From Aedes albopictus (Eukaryota; Arthropoda; Insecta; Diptera; Culicidae): DNA of 64,000 nt. Below the pieces are notes generated by a model. That model worked only from the letters and a program-made list of their open reading frames with translations, did not search any database and was not told the origin of the DNA. Where the stretch lies: the NCBI RefSeq assembly GCF_035046485.1, contig NC_085137.1, positions 45,997,155 to 46,061,154 of the forward strand. Direction: 5' to 3'. Each line of letters begins with the position of its first letter. The stretch's first letter is position 1. Shown here piece after piece: positions 42,013 to 54,496 of this stretch. The position numbers and the translations under genes were made by a program.

Positions 42013-45000
42013 CAAGCAACTTCTCCATAAATTCTTCAAGAAATTCGTCTAGGAATTATTCCAGGAATTCCTCCAGGAATGTTTCCAGAAATTCCTCCAG
42101 GAATTCCTCTGAAATTTTCTCCTCGAATTTCTCCAGAAGTTCCTCTAGGAATTTACATAGAAATTCCTCTAGGAATTCTTCAAAGACTTCCTTTAAGAAT
42201 TCCTCCTTGGATTTCTAATGAAAGATAACCTGGGAATTGGTTCCAGGTATTCTTCTAGGAATTCGTGTTTTTTTTTAAGGATTTCTCTAGAAATTGTTAA
42301 TTGCATGTTTCTCCATGAATTGATCTTGGAATTTCTCTAGGAAGTCCTCCATTTCTCTCAAAAATTCCTCCAGCAATTATTTCAGGAGTTCCTGCAGGAT
42401 TTTTTTCAGTTCCTCCAGGAATTCTTCCAGGAATTTCTGCTGGAATTCTTCCATGATTTTGTCAGGGATTTCTATGCAAATTCTATAAGGAATTCCACCA
42501 GGATTTTTTTTCCATAAATTATTCAGGGTATTCCATCAGATATTCTTCCGGGAATTCCTTCAGAAATATTTCTAGAAATTCTTCCAGAATTTCCTGCTGT
42601 TTTTTTGTAGGAGTTTCTCCAGGAATTCTTCCCGAAATTCCTCCCAGAATTCCTCCATAGACTCTTGAAATTTTCAGAAATTTCTCCTAATGGACTTTTT
42701 GTAAGGAATTCCTGAAGTAATTCATCCGTAAACTCTTCATGGGATTTCCCCAGGAATTCCTTCAGGAATTCTTCCATTTATTCCTCCAGAAATTGCTGCT
42801 GGAATTCTTTCAGGGCTTTTTTTAGAAATTTTTATGAAAATTTTGTAAGGAATTCCACAAGCAATTTCTCCATAAATTTTTCAGGAAATTCTTCCAGGAA
42901 ATATTCGAGGAATACCTCCAGGAATTCTTCTAGGAGTTCCTCCGAGAATTCATCTAGGAATTCCTCTAAGAATTCATCTAGGAATTCCTCCAGGAATTCT
43001 TCCAGGAATTACTCCAGGAATTCTTCCAGGAATTCCTCCAGGATTTCTTCCAGGAATTCCTCCAGGAATTCTTCCAGGAATTCCTCCAGGAATTCTTCCA
43101 GGAATTCCTCCAGGAATTCTTCCAGGAATTCCTCCAGGAATTCTTCCAGGAATTCCTTCAGGAATTCTTCCAGGAATTCCTCCAGGAATTCTTCCAGGAA
43201 TTCCTCCAGGAATTCTTCCAGGAATTCCTCCAGGAATTCTTCCAGGAATTCCTCCAGGAATTCTTCCAGGAATTCCTCCAGGAATTCTTCCAGGAATTCC
43301 TCCAGGAATTCTTCCAGGAATTCCTCCAGGAATTCTTCCAGGAATTCCTCCAGGAGTTCTTCCAGGAATTCCTCCAGGAACTCTTCCAGAAATTCTTCCA
43401 GGAAATCTTCTAGGAATTCCTCCAGGAATTCTTCCAGAAATTCCTCCAGGAATTCTTCCAGGAATTCCTCCAGGAATTCTTCCAGGAATTCCTGCAGGAA
43501 TTACTCCAGTTATTCTTCCAAGAATTCTTGCAGGAATTCCTCCAGGAATTCTTTTAGAGATTCCTCCAGGAATTTTTCGAGAAATATCTCCAGGAATTCT
43601 ATTTGGAATTGCTCCAGGAATTCTTTCAGATATTTCTCCAGGAATTCTTTCAGGAATTCTTCCGAGAATCTCTCCAGGAATTCCTCCAGGAATTCTTCCA
43701 GCAATTCCTCCAGAAATTCTTCCAGCAATTCCTCCAGGAATTTTTCCAGCAATTTCTCCAGGAATTCTTTCAGAAATTCCTCCAGCAATTCTTCCAGGAA
43801 TTCCCGCAGGAATTCCTCCGGTAATTCTTTCAGAAATTCCTCCAGGAATTCTCCTGGATCTCAAGGAATTCTATTAGAAATTCCTCCAGGAATTCTTTCA
43901 GATATTTCTCCAGGAATTCTTCCAGGAATTCCTCCAGGAATTCTTCCAGGAATTCCTCTAGGAATTCCTCCAGGAATTCCTTTAGGAATTCTTCCAGGAA
44001 TTCCTCTAGGAATTCCTCCAGGAATTCTTCCAGGAATACTTCCATGAATTCCTTCAGGGATTCTTCCATGAATTCCTCCAGGAATTTACCAGTAATTCCT
44101 CCAGGAATTCTTCCAGGAATTACTCCAGTTATTCTTCCAAGAATTCCTGCAGGAATTCCTCCAGGAATTCTTTCAGAGATTCCTCCAGTAATTCCTCCAG
44201 GAATTTTTCGAGAAATATCTCCAGGAATTCTATTTGAAATTCCTCCAGGAATTCTTTCAGATATTTCTCCAGGAATTCTTTCAGGAATTCTTCCGGGAAT
44301 CTCTCCAGGAATTCCTCCAGGAATTCTTCCAGTAATTCCTCCAGAAATTCTTCCAGCAATTCCTCTAGGAATTTATCCAGCAATTCCTCCAGGAATTCTT
44401 CCAGAAATTCCTCCAGCAATTCTTCCAGGAATTGCCGCAGGAATTCCTCCGGTAATTCTTTTAGAAATTCCTCCAGGAATTCTTCCAGGAATTCCTCCAG
44501 TAATTTTTCGAGAAATATCTCTAGGAATTCTATTAGAAATTCCTCCAGGAATTCTTTCAGATATTTCTCCAGGAATTCTTCCAGGAATTCCTCCGGGAAT
44601 CTCTCCAGGAATTTCTCCAGGAATTCCTCCTTGGATTTCTAATAAAAGATCCCCTAGGAATGGGTTCCAAGAATTATTCTAAGAATTCCTCTTTTTTCAG
44701 GAATTCCTCTTGAAATGGTCAAGGAATTATTCCAAATGTTTCTCCATGAATTGATCTTGGAATTTCTCAAGAAAATCCTTCATTTCTTCAGGAATATCAT
44801 CAAGAATTCCTTCAGGTTAATTTTCCAGAAATTCCTCTTAAAGTTCTTTAAGGAATTCCTCCAAAAATTCTTCTGGGAATTCTTCCAGAAATTTCTGCAG
44901 GAATTCTTCTAGGAATTCTTCTAGGAATTCCTCCAGGCATTCCTCCAGGATTCCTGGAGGAATTCCTCCAGAAATTCCTCCAGGAATTCTTCCAGGAGCT

Positions 45001-45450
45001 CCTCTATAAATTACTCTAGAAATTCTTCCCAAATTTCCTCCAGGAGTGTCTCGCAGATTTTTGGAATTTCTAGAATTTATCAATGGATTTCACTAAAAAA
45101 ACTGAAAAAGGAGTTGCTTCAGGGTCTAGGAAATCCAGTATCTCCTCCAGGAACTCTTTCATAAGTTCTTCCACAAATTCCTTCAGGGATTCGTCCAGCA
45201 ACCTTCCAGGAATTCCTCCAGCATTCAGAAATTCCTCAAGAAATGCCTCCATAAGTAGTTCTTCCTACATCCTAAATAAACAAATCCATCCTAGAATTTT
45301 TCGAGAAATCCTCTCAGGAATATTCTCCATTAGGATTTTCGCCAAGAATTCTTTCAGGAATATCTCCAAGAGCTCGCCCAGGACTTCTCCAGGAACTCCT
45401 CCAAGGATTGCTACAAAAATTCCTATTAGGAGTTCTGTCGTCTTCGGTTC
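42013..45450. repeat. Large 12/24-bp GAATTC tandem array
   Basis: The core at about 42960-43540 is an almost perfect 24-bp repeat of two 12-mers, AGGAATTCCTCC and AGGAATTCTTCC, so a GAATTC site occurs every 12 bp. Flanking parts are more diverged and include larger duplicated blocks: 43480-43860 resembles 44120-44480 and 44480-44640. All frames over it (for example 42974-43864 minus, Ile-Pro-Gly repeats, and 44044-44682 plus) follow from the period being a multiple of three. Confidence 0.93.
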
Positions 45451-45852
45451 CGCCTAGTAGCATGTTCTTTGTTTTTGACGTATTCGCCAACACTGCGACT
45501 TTTACCTCTTAACGTTTTATCTTTATCGTTTTATCCACTTATTATAGACATAATAACGCTGTTGAGCGTTAACGGCATATTCAACACAAATATTGCCTTG
45601 ACATCTCCCTCTACGCATTGGACAATACTTACCAAAGGTCAGCAAATTTGCAATTCCATCACTGATATTCCAAATGTAGGCACGCCATTCCGTTGTTCCT
45701 ATATCGTATACAAGACACGCCCACACTTGCGCCATTCATCCACAAAGTGTTTATTAATTGCCTTGTTAATAGGTACATCACAAAACTGTTCAGAACACAC
45801 GGGATGCTAATGGAGCTGAAGCTGAAGCGTCACCATCGTGCTCTTGTATTTT

Positions 45853-46048
45853 CCCGTAACTTACGGTCCCGACTGCCACCCCGACTTCCAGAAGTGCAAC
45901 GATTATTATTGTCCTACCCCGAGTCCCGTCTGTCAGGACGACGAAAGGATTGCTGCATGCAAAGCACTTAAGTCACTGCTGGCTGGCTGGAAACAGCTGG
46001 CCGTTTTCCCATCTTTGACGCCGGCAAACGTAACGAACCACTCAAGTG
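45853..46048 (+). CDS. Possible host exon, cysteine-rich, unassigned
   Basis: Between two repeat arrays is about 1.1 kb of unique, more balanced sequence. The plus frame reads YGPDCHPDFQKCNDYYCPTP, then SPVCQDDERIAACKALK and on to NVTNHSS. It has five cysteines early, a possible N-glycosylation site (NVT) and a strong splice donor (CAAGTGTAAGT) at its end. I could not find a matching acceptor; TTTTCCCGTAACTTACGG lacks the AG. The minus strand of the neighbouring 45523-45735 also has an open frame with its own GGTAAGTA donor. I do not recognise a family, and this may be chance or a decayed exon. Confidence 0.25.
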
Positions 46049-46589
46049 TAAGTTTATGCGAGACCATGGCGGTTCTGAGCTTTTGTGCAATATGACGACG
46101 CACAGTCACACACATACGTGTATTTATGCTTCTTGGGTGACGTTCACGGCGTTGTTGCTACGGTTGTTGTCATCTGGAGCCTGGATACCTGAGTGCCGTG
46201 GTGAAAGGACGTCGCTCCTTTCAGCAGTCATAACCAAGCGGAACGGTAAGAGTATAGTAGTCTGAACAACAATGGCATTATTCAGCGTGTGTGGCACCCA
46301 TGCCAGATGGGTTCATTGGGTGTGAGTAAGCCAAGAATAATTAATCCAAATGAGGATGCATTGTTATTATAATTGTGCATTTTGGTAAATGTTCGTGACT
46401 AGAATGTAAAGTATGTTGAAGCTGTTTATAACGCTAGTTTTTCACTGAACATGATCCTCAAAAGATTCTTAAGGAAATATTTCAAGAATTCATTAAGAAA
46501 AACTCTTGAGGAATTTGGAAAAAGTTCTTCTTGAGAATTTTCATTCCTACTCAGAAAATTTCAAAATTGCTACAAAAATTTGAGAGGAG

Positions 46590-47730
46590 AACCATTAAGA
46601 AAATGAACAATTCAGTAAAGGATTCCGAAGATCGCTTGGAGGAATTCCTGAAGTAATTACAGGAGGAATTCCAAGAGAAATCCCAGGAGGAATTTCAGGA
46701 AAAAATCCAGAAGAAATTCCAAGAGGGATTCTGAGAGGAATTCCAGGAAGAATTTCAGGAGGAATTCTCGGAGGAATCCCCGGAGGAATTCCAGGAGAAG
46801 TTATAGGAGGAACTCCAGGAGAAACTCCAAGATGAACTCCAGAAGAATTCCAGAAGTTTTTCAGGAGAATTCCAGGAGAAATTCCGGGAGGAATTTCAAA
46901 AGGAAGTCCAGGAGAAATTACAGGAAAAATTCTCGGAGAATTCCAGGAGACATTCCAGGAGACATTCCAGGAGATATTCCAGGAGACATTCCAGGAAGGA
47001 ATTCTAGGAGGAATTCCAGAAGGAAGATTTCGGGAGGTGAAATTCCAGGAGGAATTCAAGGCGGAATTGAAGGAGGAATTCCACTAGGAATTCCTGGACA
47101 AATTCCAGGAGTAATTTCAGGAGGAATTCCAGGAGAAATTACAGGAAAAATTCTAGGAGAAATTCTAAAAGAAATTCCAGGAGATATTCTAGGAGAAATT
47201 CCAGGAGGCATTCCAGAAGGAAGATTTCGGGAGAAATTCTCGAAATTCCAGGAGGAGTTCTAGAAAGAATTCTAGAAGGAATTCTGGAGGAAGGAATTCC
47301 AGGGGGGTCTTCCTGGATATTTCAGGAGAAATTCCAGGAGGAAATCCGGGGAATTTCAGGAGGGATTCCCGGAGAAACTTTAGAATTTTCAGAGGAATTC
47401 CAAGAGGAATTCAAAGAGGAATTCCAGGAGGAATTCCCCGAGGAATTCCAGGAGGAAGTCCCGGTAGAATTTCAGGAAGATTTCTGAAGGAATTTCAGGA
47501 AGATTTCTGAAGAAATTTTTGGAAGATTTCTGAATGAATTCCAGGAAAATTTCAGGAGAAATTCCAGGAGGAATTCCCGGAGGATTTTCAGGAAGAATTC
47601 TAGTAGAAGTTTAAAGGGACTTCCAGGAGATTTCCAGAAAAATTCCAGTAAAACATTTAGAAGAATTTCAGGAGGAATCCCTGAAAGATTTCAGGATGAA
47701 TTGCAGGAGGAGTTCCAGGAGAAAGTCTGG
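46590..47730. repeat. 12-bp GAATTC-type array, opposite orientation
   Basis: Phrases here are GGAGGAATTCCAGGAG, GAGAAATTCCAGG and GGAAGAATTTCAGG, the reverse complement of the array at 42013-45450. It is diverged, without a perfect core. Frames 46595-47059 minus and 46832-47263 plus are repeat translations. Confidence 0.88.
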
Positions 47731-50364
47731 GAACATTCGAAATTTCTGAATTTAAAGAATTCAGGCATCCTCAGAGTTACCTCTGAATATATTCCTTGCG
47801 GATTTCCTAGATAATTTTGAAGAAAACCGGGGTGAAATTCGTGGCCAGATTCACGAGAAAGTTTCTGAAGGGATACACCAAGAAATTCAAATTGGAATGT
47901 ATAAAAGATCTTTGGATGAATATATATATATATGGGAATTCTTGAGGATTCTTTGAGGAGTTCCTATAGGAATCCCTGAAAGTCTATTGAAAGGAATCCT
48001 TGGAGAGCTTCTTGAAAATTTATTGAATAAACTCCTGAGGATCAAATGACACATTATTCAAAGGCAAATTCATTAGTGTGAAAACAATTTTCCACAAAGG
48101 AATACCATTTGCATCCTGCAAGCTTCTTCGCCAAATCTTCACCATAGTCTGGGCAGAACTATTAAACTAACAGGGCAAATAAAATTTAATGAACGTAGTG
48201 CCGCCGCCGCCACCACCATGTGATAAACGATGCTGAACCAAATGCTACCAAAGGAAATGCTCCGTTCCACGGAGTCGGAGCCGGGAAGTCAAATGGCCAC
48301 GAGGTACAAATTTAGTTTTCGGTCGTTTATCTCAATTAAAACTTGACTCTCGAATGGAACCGTAATTCGGGTCTTCTTTTGAAACTGCGAAAGGGTAAAC
48401 GTGGGGTTGACCGGAACGAAGCAGTTGTAACTTTTACACAACTGTGTGGACCGCCCAAAGGGAAAACTGCAACCAGAAATAGCTTGTGACATTCCGTTTA
48501 TTTTATTTTTCTGTTTCTGCAGACAACTTTCGGCGAAATTTGCTGTGAGCAAGATCAAAGTCGACAAAGTTCACTCTGGAAATGACTAATTTTCCTTTGA
48601 TTCTGGCTGTGCGTCCCGTGGGTACCTTTCTCCGTAAATACGTGATATTCCTGTTGCTGGTTTGGGTTTCATTGCTGGGAATGTAAAACCAGAGCAAATC
48701 GTGCTGATGTGGTGAACGTCGTTGTCGTCGTCGTAAGGAAAATTGTGATTGAAAACCCAACTTCAGTGCTGGTCCATTCCATCCAATTTGTCCCAGGATA
48801 ACAATGCGGATTCTATCGAATCCTTTCTTTCAACAAGACTGTTTCCCCCTTTTGAGCCATTATCGTATCTCCTGTAAGCAGGGAAAGATACTTATTTTAC
48901 ATTCTACTGGTACGACGACTGCCGGCAGCACAGGTGTTTGTGGCATAAAACAGTAACGATCAGAAGTTTTGCGAAGCCCCTTAGAAACGTGAGCCAACAT
49001 GTATAGGAAAATTGGTTTAATCACAAAATTTCGGTTTAAACCGGGCAAAGAAAGAATCGTGAGCAATGAATTTCCAAGTCCATTTAGTTTTGGGGACATT
49101 CTGAAGACCATCATAAAACCTCAATTCTTCAATTTTGGTTTTATAATGGCTTTTCAGATTAAAATCCTAACAATTATCATATTTTTGAAAAAAAAAAATC
49201 AATCCCAAACTTTCAATCAGACATGTATTGCTTATTTTTACTCTATTTTCCCGAATCGAGAAGCCTTTATGCTAACAGAGGCCGAATGTTAAAGCTATTT
49301 TCCATAAATTGTCACCATTGTTGTGGAGGTGGAATTGAATTATCGGAGACATTGCCGGTTGGACGGGCATGTGAGACGTGACTAAATTCTTTAAACATGG
49401 TGCCCTAGTATAGCACGTGTGTGGTTGATTTATGTCTTCTCTGTGGGTTCGGTGGTTGGGAGTTTCCAAAGGAACCGAAGTTTATGGAGCAGTAATAATG
49501 GAAGTCATGAATTTTGTGGTGGTCAGTCGATGATTTAGTTCTCTCAAGGCATCTTGTGGCAATTTTTTTTTCTCTTTCTGAGGTAACATTTCAAATGGAA
49601 CAGTGCCACATTCGTAGTTCAGTGATTATTTGATCTTTAACAATAAGAAACTTTTGTTCCTTTGGTAAAAAACAGACAACGGTTTTTGAAGGATTTTTTT
49701 AAGTGAGGTTTAGTTGATTCGAGTCAGAGTGAATTCTTGAATAATTGTAGGACACTTTAAAAAGAAGATTGTTTTGGTTTTTGTTTGGCTATACAGTCTT
49801 GAACGAAAACGTTGGTTCTCTTGACTGATGATTCAGTCCTTTGAACGAACCTTTTTCAGGCTTCAATTCTAATCAATTTTGCCAAAAAAATGAAAATCTT
49901 TTCTCGGTATATCAGTTTCTAGAAGGTTTCAGCGGGTTCATATAGATCTTTTATTGCGAGTATTGGATGCGTATAGTCCTGGCGGTAGAACACTTTTTTT
50001 TTAATACTGTGGCTAGATGATGACCGAATACTATTCGGTCATCATCTATACTAAACAGATCGAAATCTATGTTGCCAAAAAAACTAGTGTTTTACCGCCA
50101 AAATCAGACTACACGCATCCAAGACTCGCACCAAGCCACCCTTAAGATATGCACCATCGAACTCCCTTCTCCTCTTCCTTTCAAATTTTATAAAACTCAA
50201 TTCTTACTCGCCTTTAACCCCTTTGATAGCATAAAGCATAATACCTAAAACTTTTTCGTTCTCTGTTCCTTTTTAAAAACATCCTTTGTCTTACCAAAAA
50301 AAAAACTTCCTGAGATTCTGTTCTTTTATTTCTCTCTTCTAATATAATATTTTGGTTTTCACAG
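47731..50364. other. Mostly non-repetitive stretch, no recognised gene; contains a palindrome
   Basis: I see no domain in the short frames here (largest about 97 codons; overlapping minus frames at 48289-48760). The DNA resembles unique intergenic or intronic sequence. A perfect hairpin is at 50015-50047 within a larger inverted arrangement of about 49950-50140. Confidence 0.35.
50015..50047. repeat. Perfect 16-bp palindrome with one-base loop
   Basis: AGATGATGACCGAATA is followed by C and its exact reverse complement. Wider arms also pair: GCGAGTATTGGATGCGTATA at the left against GCGAGTCTTGGATGCGTGTA read inverted at the right, and GGCGGTA(G/A)AACACT. The structure is a small foldback of about 190 bp. 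No target duplication could be read. Confidence 0.75.
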
Positions 50365-50627
50365 GTCTCCAGTTAGCCTAGTGGTTAAAGCTATGGGTCG
50401 CTAATCTGGAGACGGCGGGTTCGATTCCGGTTCCAGTCGGGAAAGTTTTCTCGGTTCCCTGGGCATAGTGTATCATTGTACTTGCCTCACAATGTTCAAA
50501 TTCATGCAATGGCAGGCAAAGATAGCCCTTCAATCAATAACTGTGGAAGTGCTCAAAGAACACAAAGTTGAAGCGAAACAGGCCAAGTCCCAGTGGGGAC
50601 GTAGAGCCATAAAGAAGAAGAAGAAGA
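50365..50627 (+). mobile_element. tRNA-derived SINE, near complete
   Basis: The head GTCTCCAGTTAGCCTAGTGG has an A box; GGGTTCGATTCCGG at about 50416-50429 is a B box. The body CCTGGGCATAGTGTATCATT ... CTGTGGAAGTGCTCAAAGAA resembles the Feilai-like body and it ends in (AAG)n. TTTTCACAG before and TTTTCCACAG after it look like an imperfect target duplication. The frame 50468-50752 crosses its end and is not a gene. Confidence 0.8.
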
Positions 50628-50749
50628 TTTTCCACAGCCCACCCCTCGTCATTGATGCCTATTCGACAACCTGTTCGCTGACACTAGCATTTTTACCATT
50701 GAAAACTTTTCCAAAACTATCTCCTCCTGGAAGCCACCATGTTTTAATC

Positions 50750-51870
50750 TGAAATTCATAGAGGAATCCTTGAAAGTAAATTTCTCCAATTTTTTCTCGA
50801 AATTCCAGTATTTTTTTGGAAATCCCTAGAAGAATTCCTGTAAAATAAAGCCAGGGAATTTCAGGACGAATCTCTATAGGAAGTCCTGAAGAAATGCCGT
50901 AAATATTTTATGAAGTTCCCGGATAATTACCTTATGTAATTTCTGAAGGAATTCTTATTGCGATCTCTGAAAAAACCCTCTAAAAGGCATCCCTAGAATA
51001 TTTCCTGCATAAATCCCCTGAGTAATTCCTATCCCTGAAAAAATCCTTTAAAAGGCATCCCTAGAAGAACTCCTGTATAAATCCATGGAGTAATTTCTAT
51101 TGAAATCTCTGAAGAATTCACTATTAGGATTCCAGATAAAATCCCTAAAAAATTCCACGAAGCAATCCCCGAAAAAGTTCTGGAGGAATATGTGCTCAAG
51201 TTCCCGGATGAATCCCAGTAGAAATGACTTGAGAAACTCTAGCAAGAAACCCAGGAGAGTTTCGCGCAAGAATTTTTAGAACAATCTTGGCGTGGATTCA
51301 GGGAGAAATCACAAGAGAAACTCCTGAAGTATTATCAAGCGATATTCCTGTAGGATTGCATAGAGGAAATCCGGGAAGAATCCTGGAATCTATAGAGCAA
51401 TCCAAAAAAATACTGGAGGAATTCCGTAGAGGGCTTCCCGAATAAATCCTGGCAAAATTTATTAAGAAAAAAATCCGTCAGAAATTCCTGAAACAATCCC
51501 AACAAAAGATCTTTAAAGAATCCCAATGCAGAGAAATCCCCGGACATGTAGTCATTCTAGGAGAAATTTCAACGTTGCTGAAGGAGCTTCTATGAAAAAA
51601 ATCTACAAAAGGTCGTACATAAATATCACCAAGAATATCTGGAGGAATCCCGGCAGAAGTTCGTTAAGGAATTCCAAAAAATTCTGCTGTATGCATCACA
51701 AGAGAAATTCCTGGTAATATTTTCAGATAGAATTTCCCGGAAAAATTTCTGGAAGAATATTAGTAGAAATTTCAGAAGCAATCGCAGCAGGAATTTCTGG
51801 AAGAATCCCACCAAGAATGCCCTGAAGGGTTTTCAATAAAAATTCTTTGGACAATATCAAGAAAAATTTG
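50750..51870. repeat. Decayed repeat of the GAATTC family
   Basis: Phrases such as AGAAGAATTCCTG, CCCTGAAAAAATCC and GGAGGAATTCCG recur without regular period. I read it as an old, eroded relative of the arrays at 37-47 kb. From 51870 to 53301 I see only unique AT-rich or pyrimidine-rich sequence with no gene. Confidence 0.5.
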
Positions 51871-53604
51871 TGGTGAAACCTTTGGGAAAGCCCTGGATGA
51901 TTTAAATATGCCTTAAGAAGGTGTGGGGAATGAGGTTGAAATGAGAGAGATTGAATGAAGAGACCTCAAGGGAATTTCTCAGAAATTTTCAGAGACTTCT
52001 GAAGGGTTTCAGAACTAAAGGAATTTTCAGGAGTGTTCAATAGGCATAAGGAGGACATCAGTTTTCTTTTTGCTCCCTCTCATTACCCTGAGTCTACTTT
52101 TTTGGCACCAGTCTTCTCTGAAACTTCCTGAAGAGGAAGTCTTCTTCCTTTCAAACTCAATTAAACTCAATTTTGATTTGCCCTCAATCCATTCGACATC
52201 ATAAACTTTAACTCTTGATTCTTAAAATCCCTCTTCCTTTTTTGTCCCCTTGGGCTCCTTCAAAACTCACATTTAAAATCACTGGACACTCTTCCTCCCC
52301 CTTCCTACGTTTCTCCTCCTTTGAAACTTCCTAAAACTTCATTTGATTCCTCCTTTCAGTGATTCTACTTTTTTATTCCTCTCTCTCCGCCTAACCCAGT
52401 ATCCAGGTTTTTACAGCTTGTCTCTTGTCACTAATGCGTAGTCGATAAACTGTTCGTCCTCACTATTGTTTTCACTTATCATCAACTTTTCAAAATACTA
52501 TCTCCTCCTGGGAGCCACCATGGTCTTATCTGCCAGTAACTCATAGGTACTCGAACATACAGATGGCGTTCTTTTTTTTTTTGGACTGGCAAAATACCTT
52601 TACTATCACTGCACACGATGAAAGTATATTCCAATTCCACGCCACTTACAGTATTGTAAAAATTCCACGTATCAGTTGGTTCAATGCTGCTTCAAATGTT
52701 TGTGTTGAAATAGTTTTTTCTGCTCTTGCTTCTGCTCTGTTTTCCACCAGGTGCCAGACACCACCATCTGGTTTCTAAAAATGTTGTTTTTATTAGTTCA
52801 CGTCCATTCTTGGATGATCTTTGTCCTGTTTTGGATCGCTACTCTCCTGCACAATCTTGAGATCATTTAGGTTATCAGCGTTTAGGTTATCATCTGTGAT
52901 GATTTCCCTTACCCGATTTTTCCGATTCTTGCTGTGCCCATCTACTAACTGCGCTGAATGATGAATCTCAAGGGTCAATGAGCTTAGTTAACCAAAGTGT
53001 AGAATTAGCATAGGTTAAAATACACAAAATAAAAAAAAAATAAAAGAAAAAGCTTAGTGAACCGAGAAATTTTCGTTTTCAGAAAATCTTCATACTTAGT
53101 TAGAACTTACGTCCATCTTCTTCTAAGTTTAACCAAGTCCATGAAGCTCCATAAAATGCGCATGTCGCAATCCTTTGATCCTTGTTGCAGTAAACAAGTG
53201 TAAAACTGTGGATGAAAGTACGGTTTCGCTTCAAAAATCGTGTTAGATTCCTCTCAAAGAAAAAGGAAAGAGTCACAACAGCGCAAGTTTTTGGTTGCAT
53301 AAAGCCTGTATCCGCAATAATCGGGACACAAAAACAGCTGTAACTCTGCAATAGATACATTAAAATTGCTCAAGTTTTGTCTAATAACATCTTAGGATGT
53401 GTTCATTTTACCTACACAAATTCATGTGAATCGGTGCAGTACTTTTTGTTGTAGCAACGAAAGAGTAGAATGTGCGCCATTGAATTGTATACACCCCCTA
53501 GCTTTGCTTGTCAGCGCTGTAACTTTTGAATTTGGCAAAGCAAATGGCTGAAATTTTGAACACAAACCTCTCAATCTACATTTGTTGCATAGGCAATATT
53601 AAAA

Positions 53605-54496
53605 AATAACGATGTAACGTTCGTTAAAGTGGTCGATCTCGCCTTGGCGCAGCGCATCTGTGAAGAACACGACAACCAACATGAAATTTTGGTTGACGGG
53701 AAGAAGTACCCGCTGCGCATTGTGCTGGAGGATGGGGCAGTGGAGGTGCGGCTCTTCGACTTGTCCGAAGATGTGTCGGACGAGAAAATAACCGAATTTC
53801 TCGGAAAGTACGGAGACGTCATTGAGATACGTGAGCAACGAAGCGGTGGTGATGTTGACTTTCCGGGTATCTCGACCGGAGTCCGCATCGTTAAGATGGT
53901 TGTGAAACGCAACATCGAATCGTGGGTCACGATAGACGGGGAGCTGACGGCAGTTGCCTATTTCGGGCAGCGTCACACGTGCCGACATTGCCGCGATTAC
54001 GTCCATGTTGGCGTAACTTGCGTGCAAAATAAAAAAACTGCTGGTGCAGAAGTCATACGCTGATGCTGCAAAGCAGATGAGCCAAACCAGCCCAAAGGCT
54101 GACCATATAACAATCGCTTCTGGTTCTAACCAGACAAACACTCGCACACAAACCGCTGCAAAAGCGAACAAAACCAGCATCGCATTGGCCCAGGCAGCAG
54201 TAATGCCACCGCCGAAACCCGTCTCGCATCAAACAGAACAGCCTTCACCGAACACCATCGACCAAAATCTCCTTTCGAAAGGCGGGTCGATGACCGTTCC
54301 GGCAGGTCAACAACCTACAGCCGGCAATACTGGAACGATCCGTAAATCAAATCTCGGAATATCGGATGGCAACGAAACGGATTCGTCCGTTGGATCTTCG
54401 AGTTCCAAAAAAACGCTCCGTCCCCGACCAGGCAAAAAGCCTCGTGTGGAGGAAGACCAACGAAACAAGTGGGAAGGAGAATCTGAAGCGAACTAA
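53605..54496 (+). pseudogene. LINE ORF1 (gag-like), 5'-truncated and frameshifted
   Basis: The frame is open from NNDVTFVKVVDLALAQR, which matches the middle of mosquito LINE ORF1 proteins, so the normal N-terminus is missing. It continues through VRLFDLSEDVSDEKITEFLG to a CCHC zinc knuckle, CRHCRDYVHVGVTC. A run of seven A at 54031-54037 then throws the frame: the sequence after it (LLVQKSYADAAKQ...) is in the frame reached by dropping one A. The second part is Ser/Thr/Pro/Lys-rich, ends at TAA 54494-54496 and overlaps the ORF2 start codon. ORF1 proteins bind LINE RNA and help form the particle. A single-base change in a homopolymer could also be an assembly error. Confidence 0.8.

Noticed and set aside
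43000..43400. CRISPR-like regularly spaced repeat
   Set aside because: The units are contiguous 12-mers with no unique spacers, in a eukaryotic context.
42974..43864. 296-codon minus-strand frame of Ile-Pro-Gly-Gly-Arg repeats, and similar frames at 43510-44682
   Set aside because: Translation of a 12/24-bp DNA repeat whose period is a multiple of three; all frames on both strands are open over long stretches, so this is not a collagen- or elastin-like gene.
53599..54180. 193-codon minus-strand frame antisense to LINE ORF1
   Set aside because: Shadow of a coding frame on the other strand; no domain and no start context.
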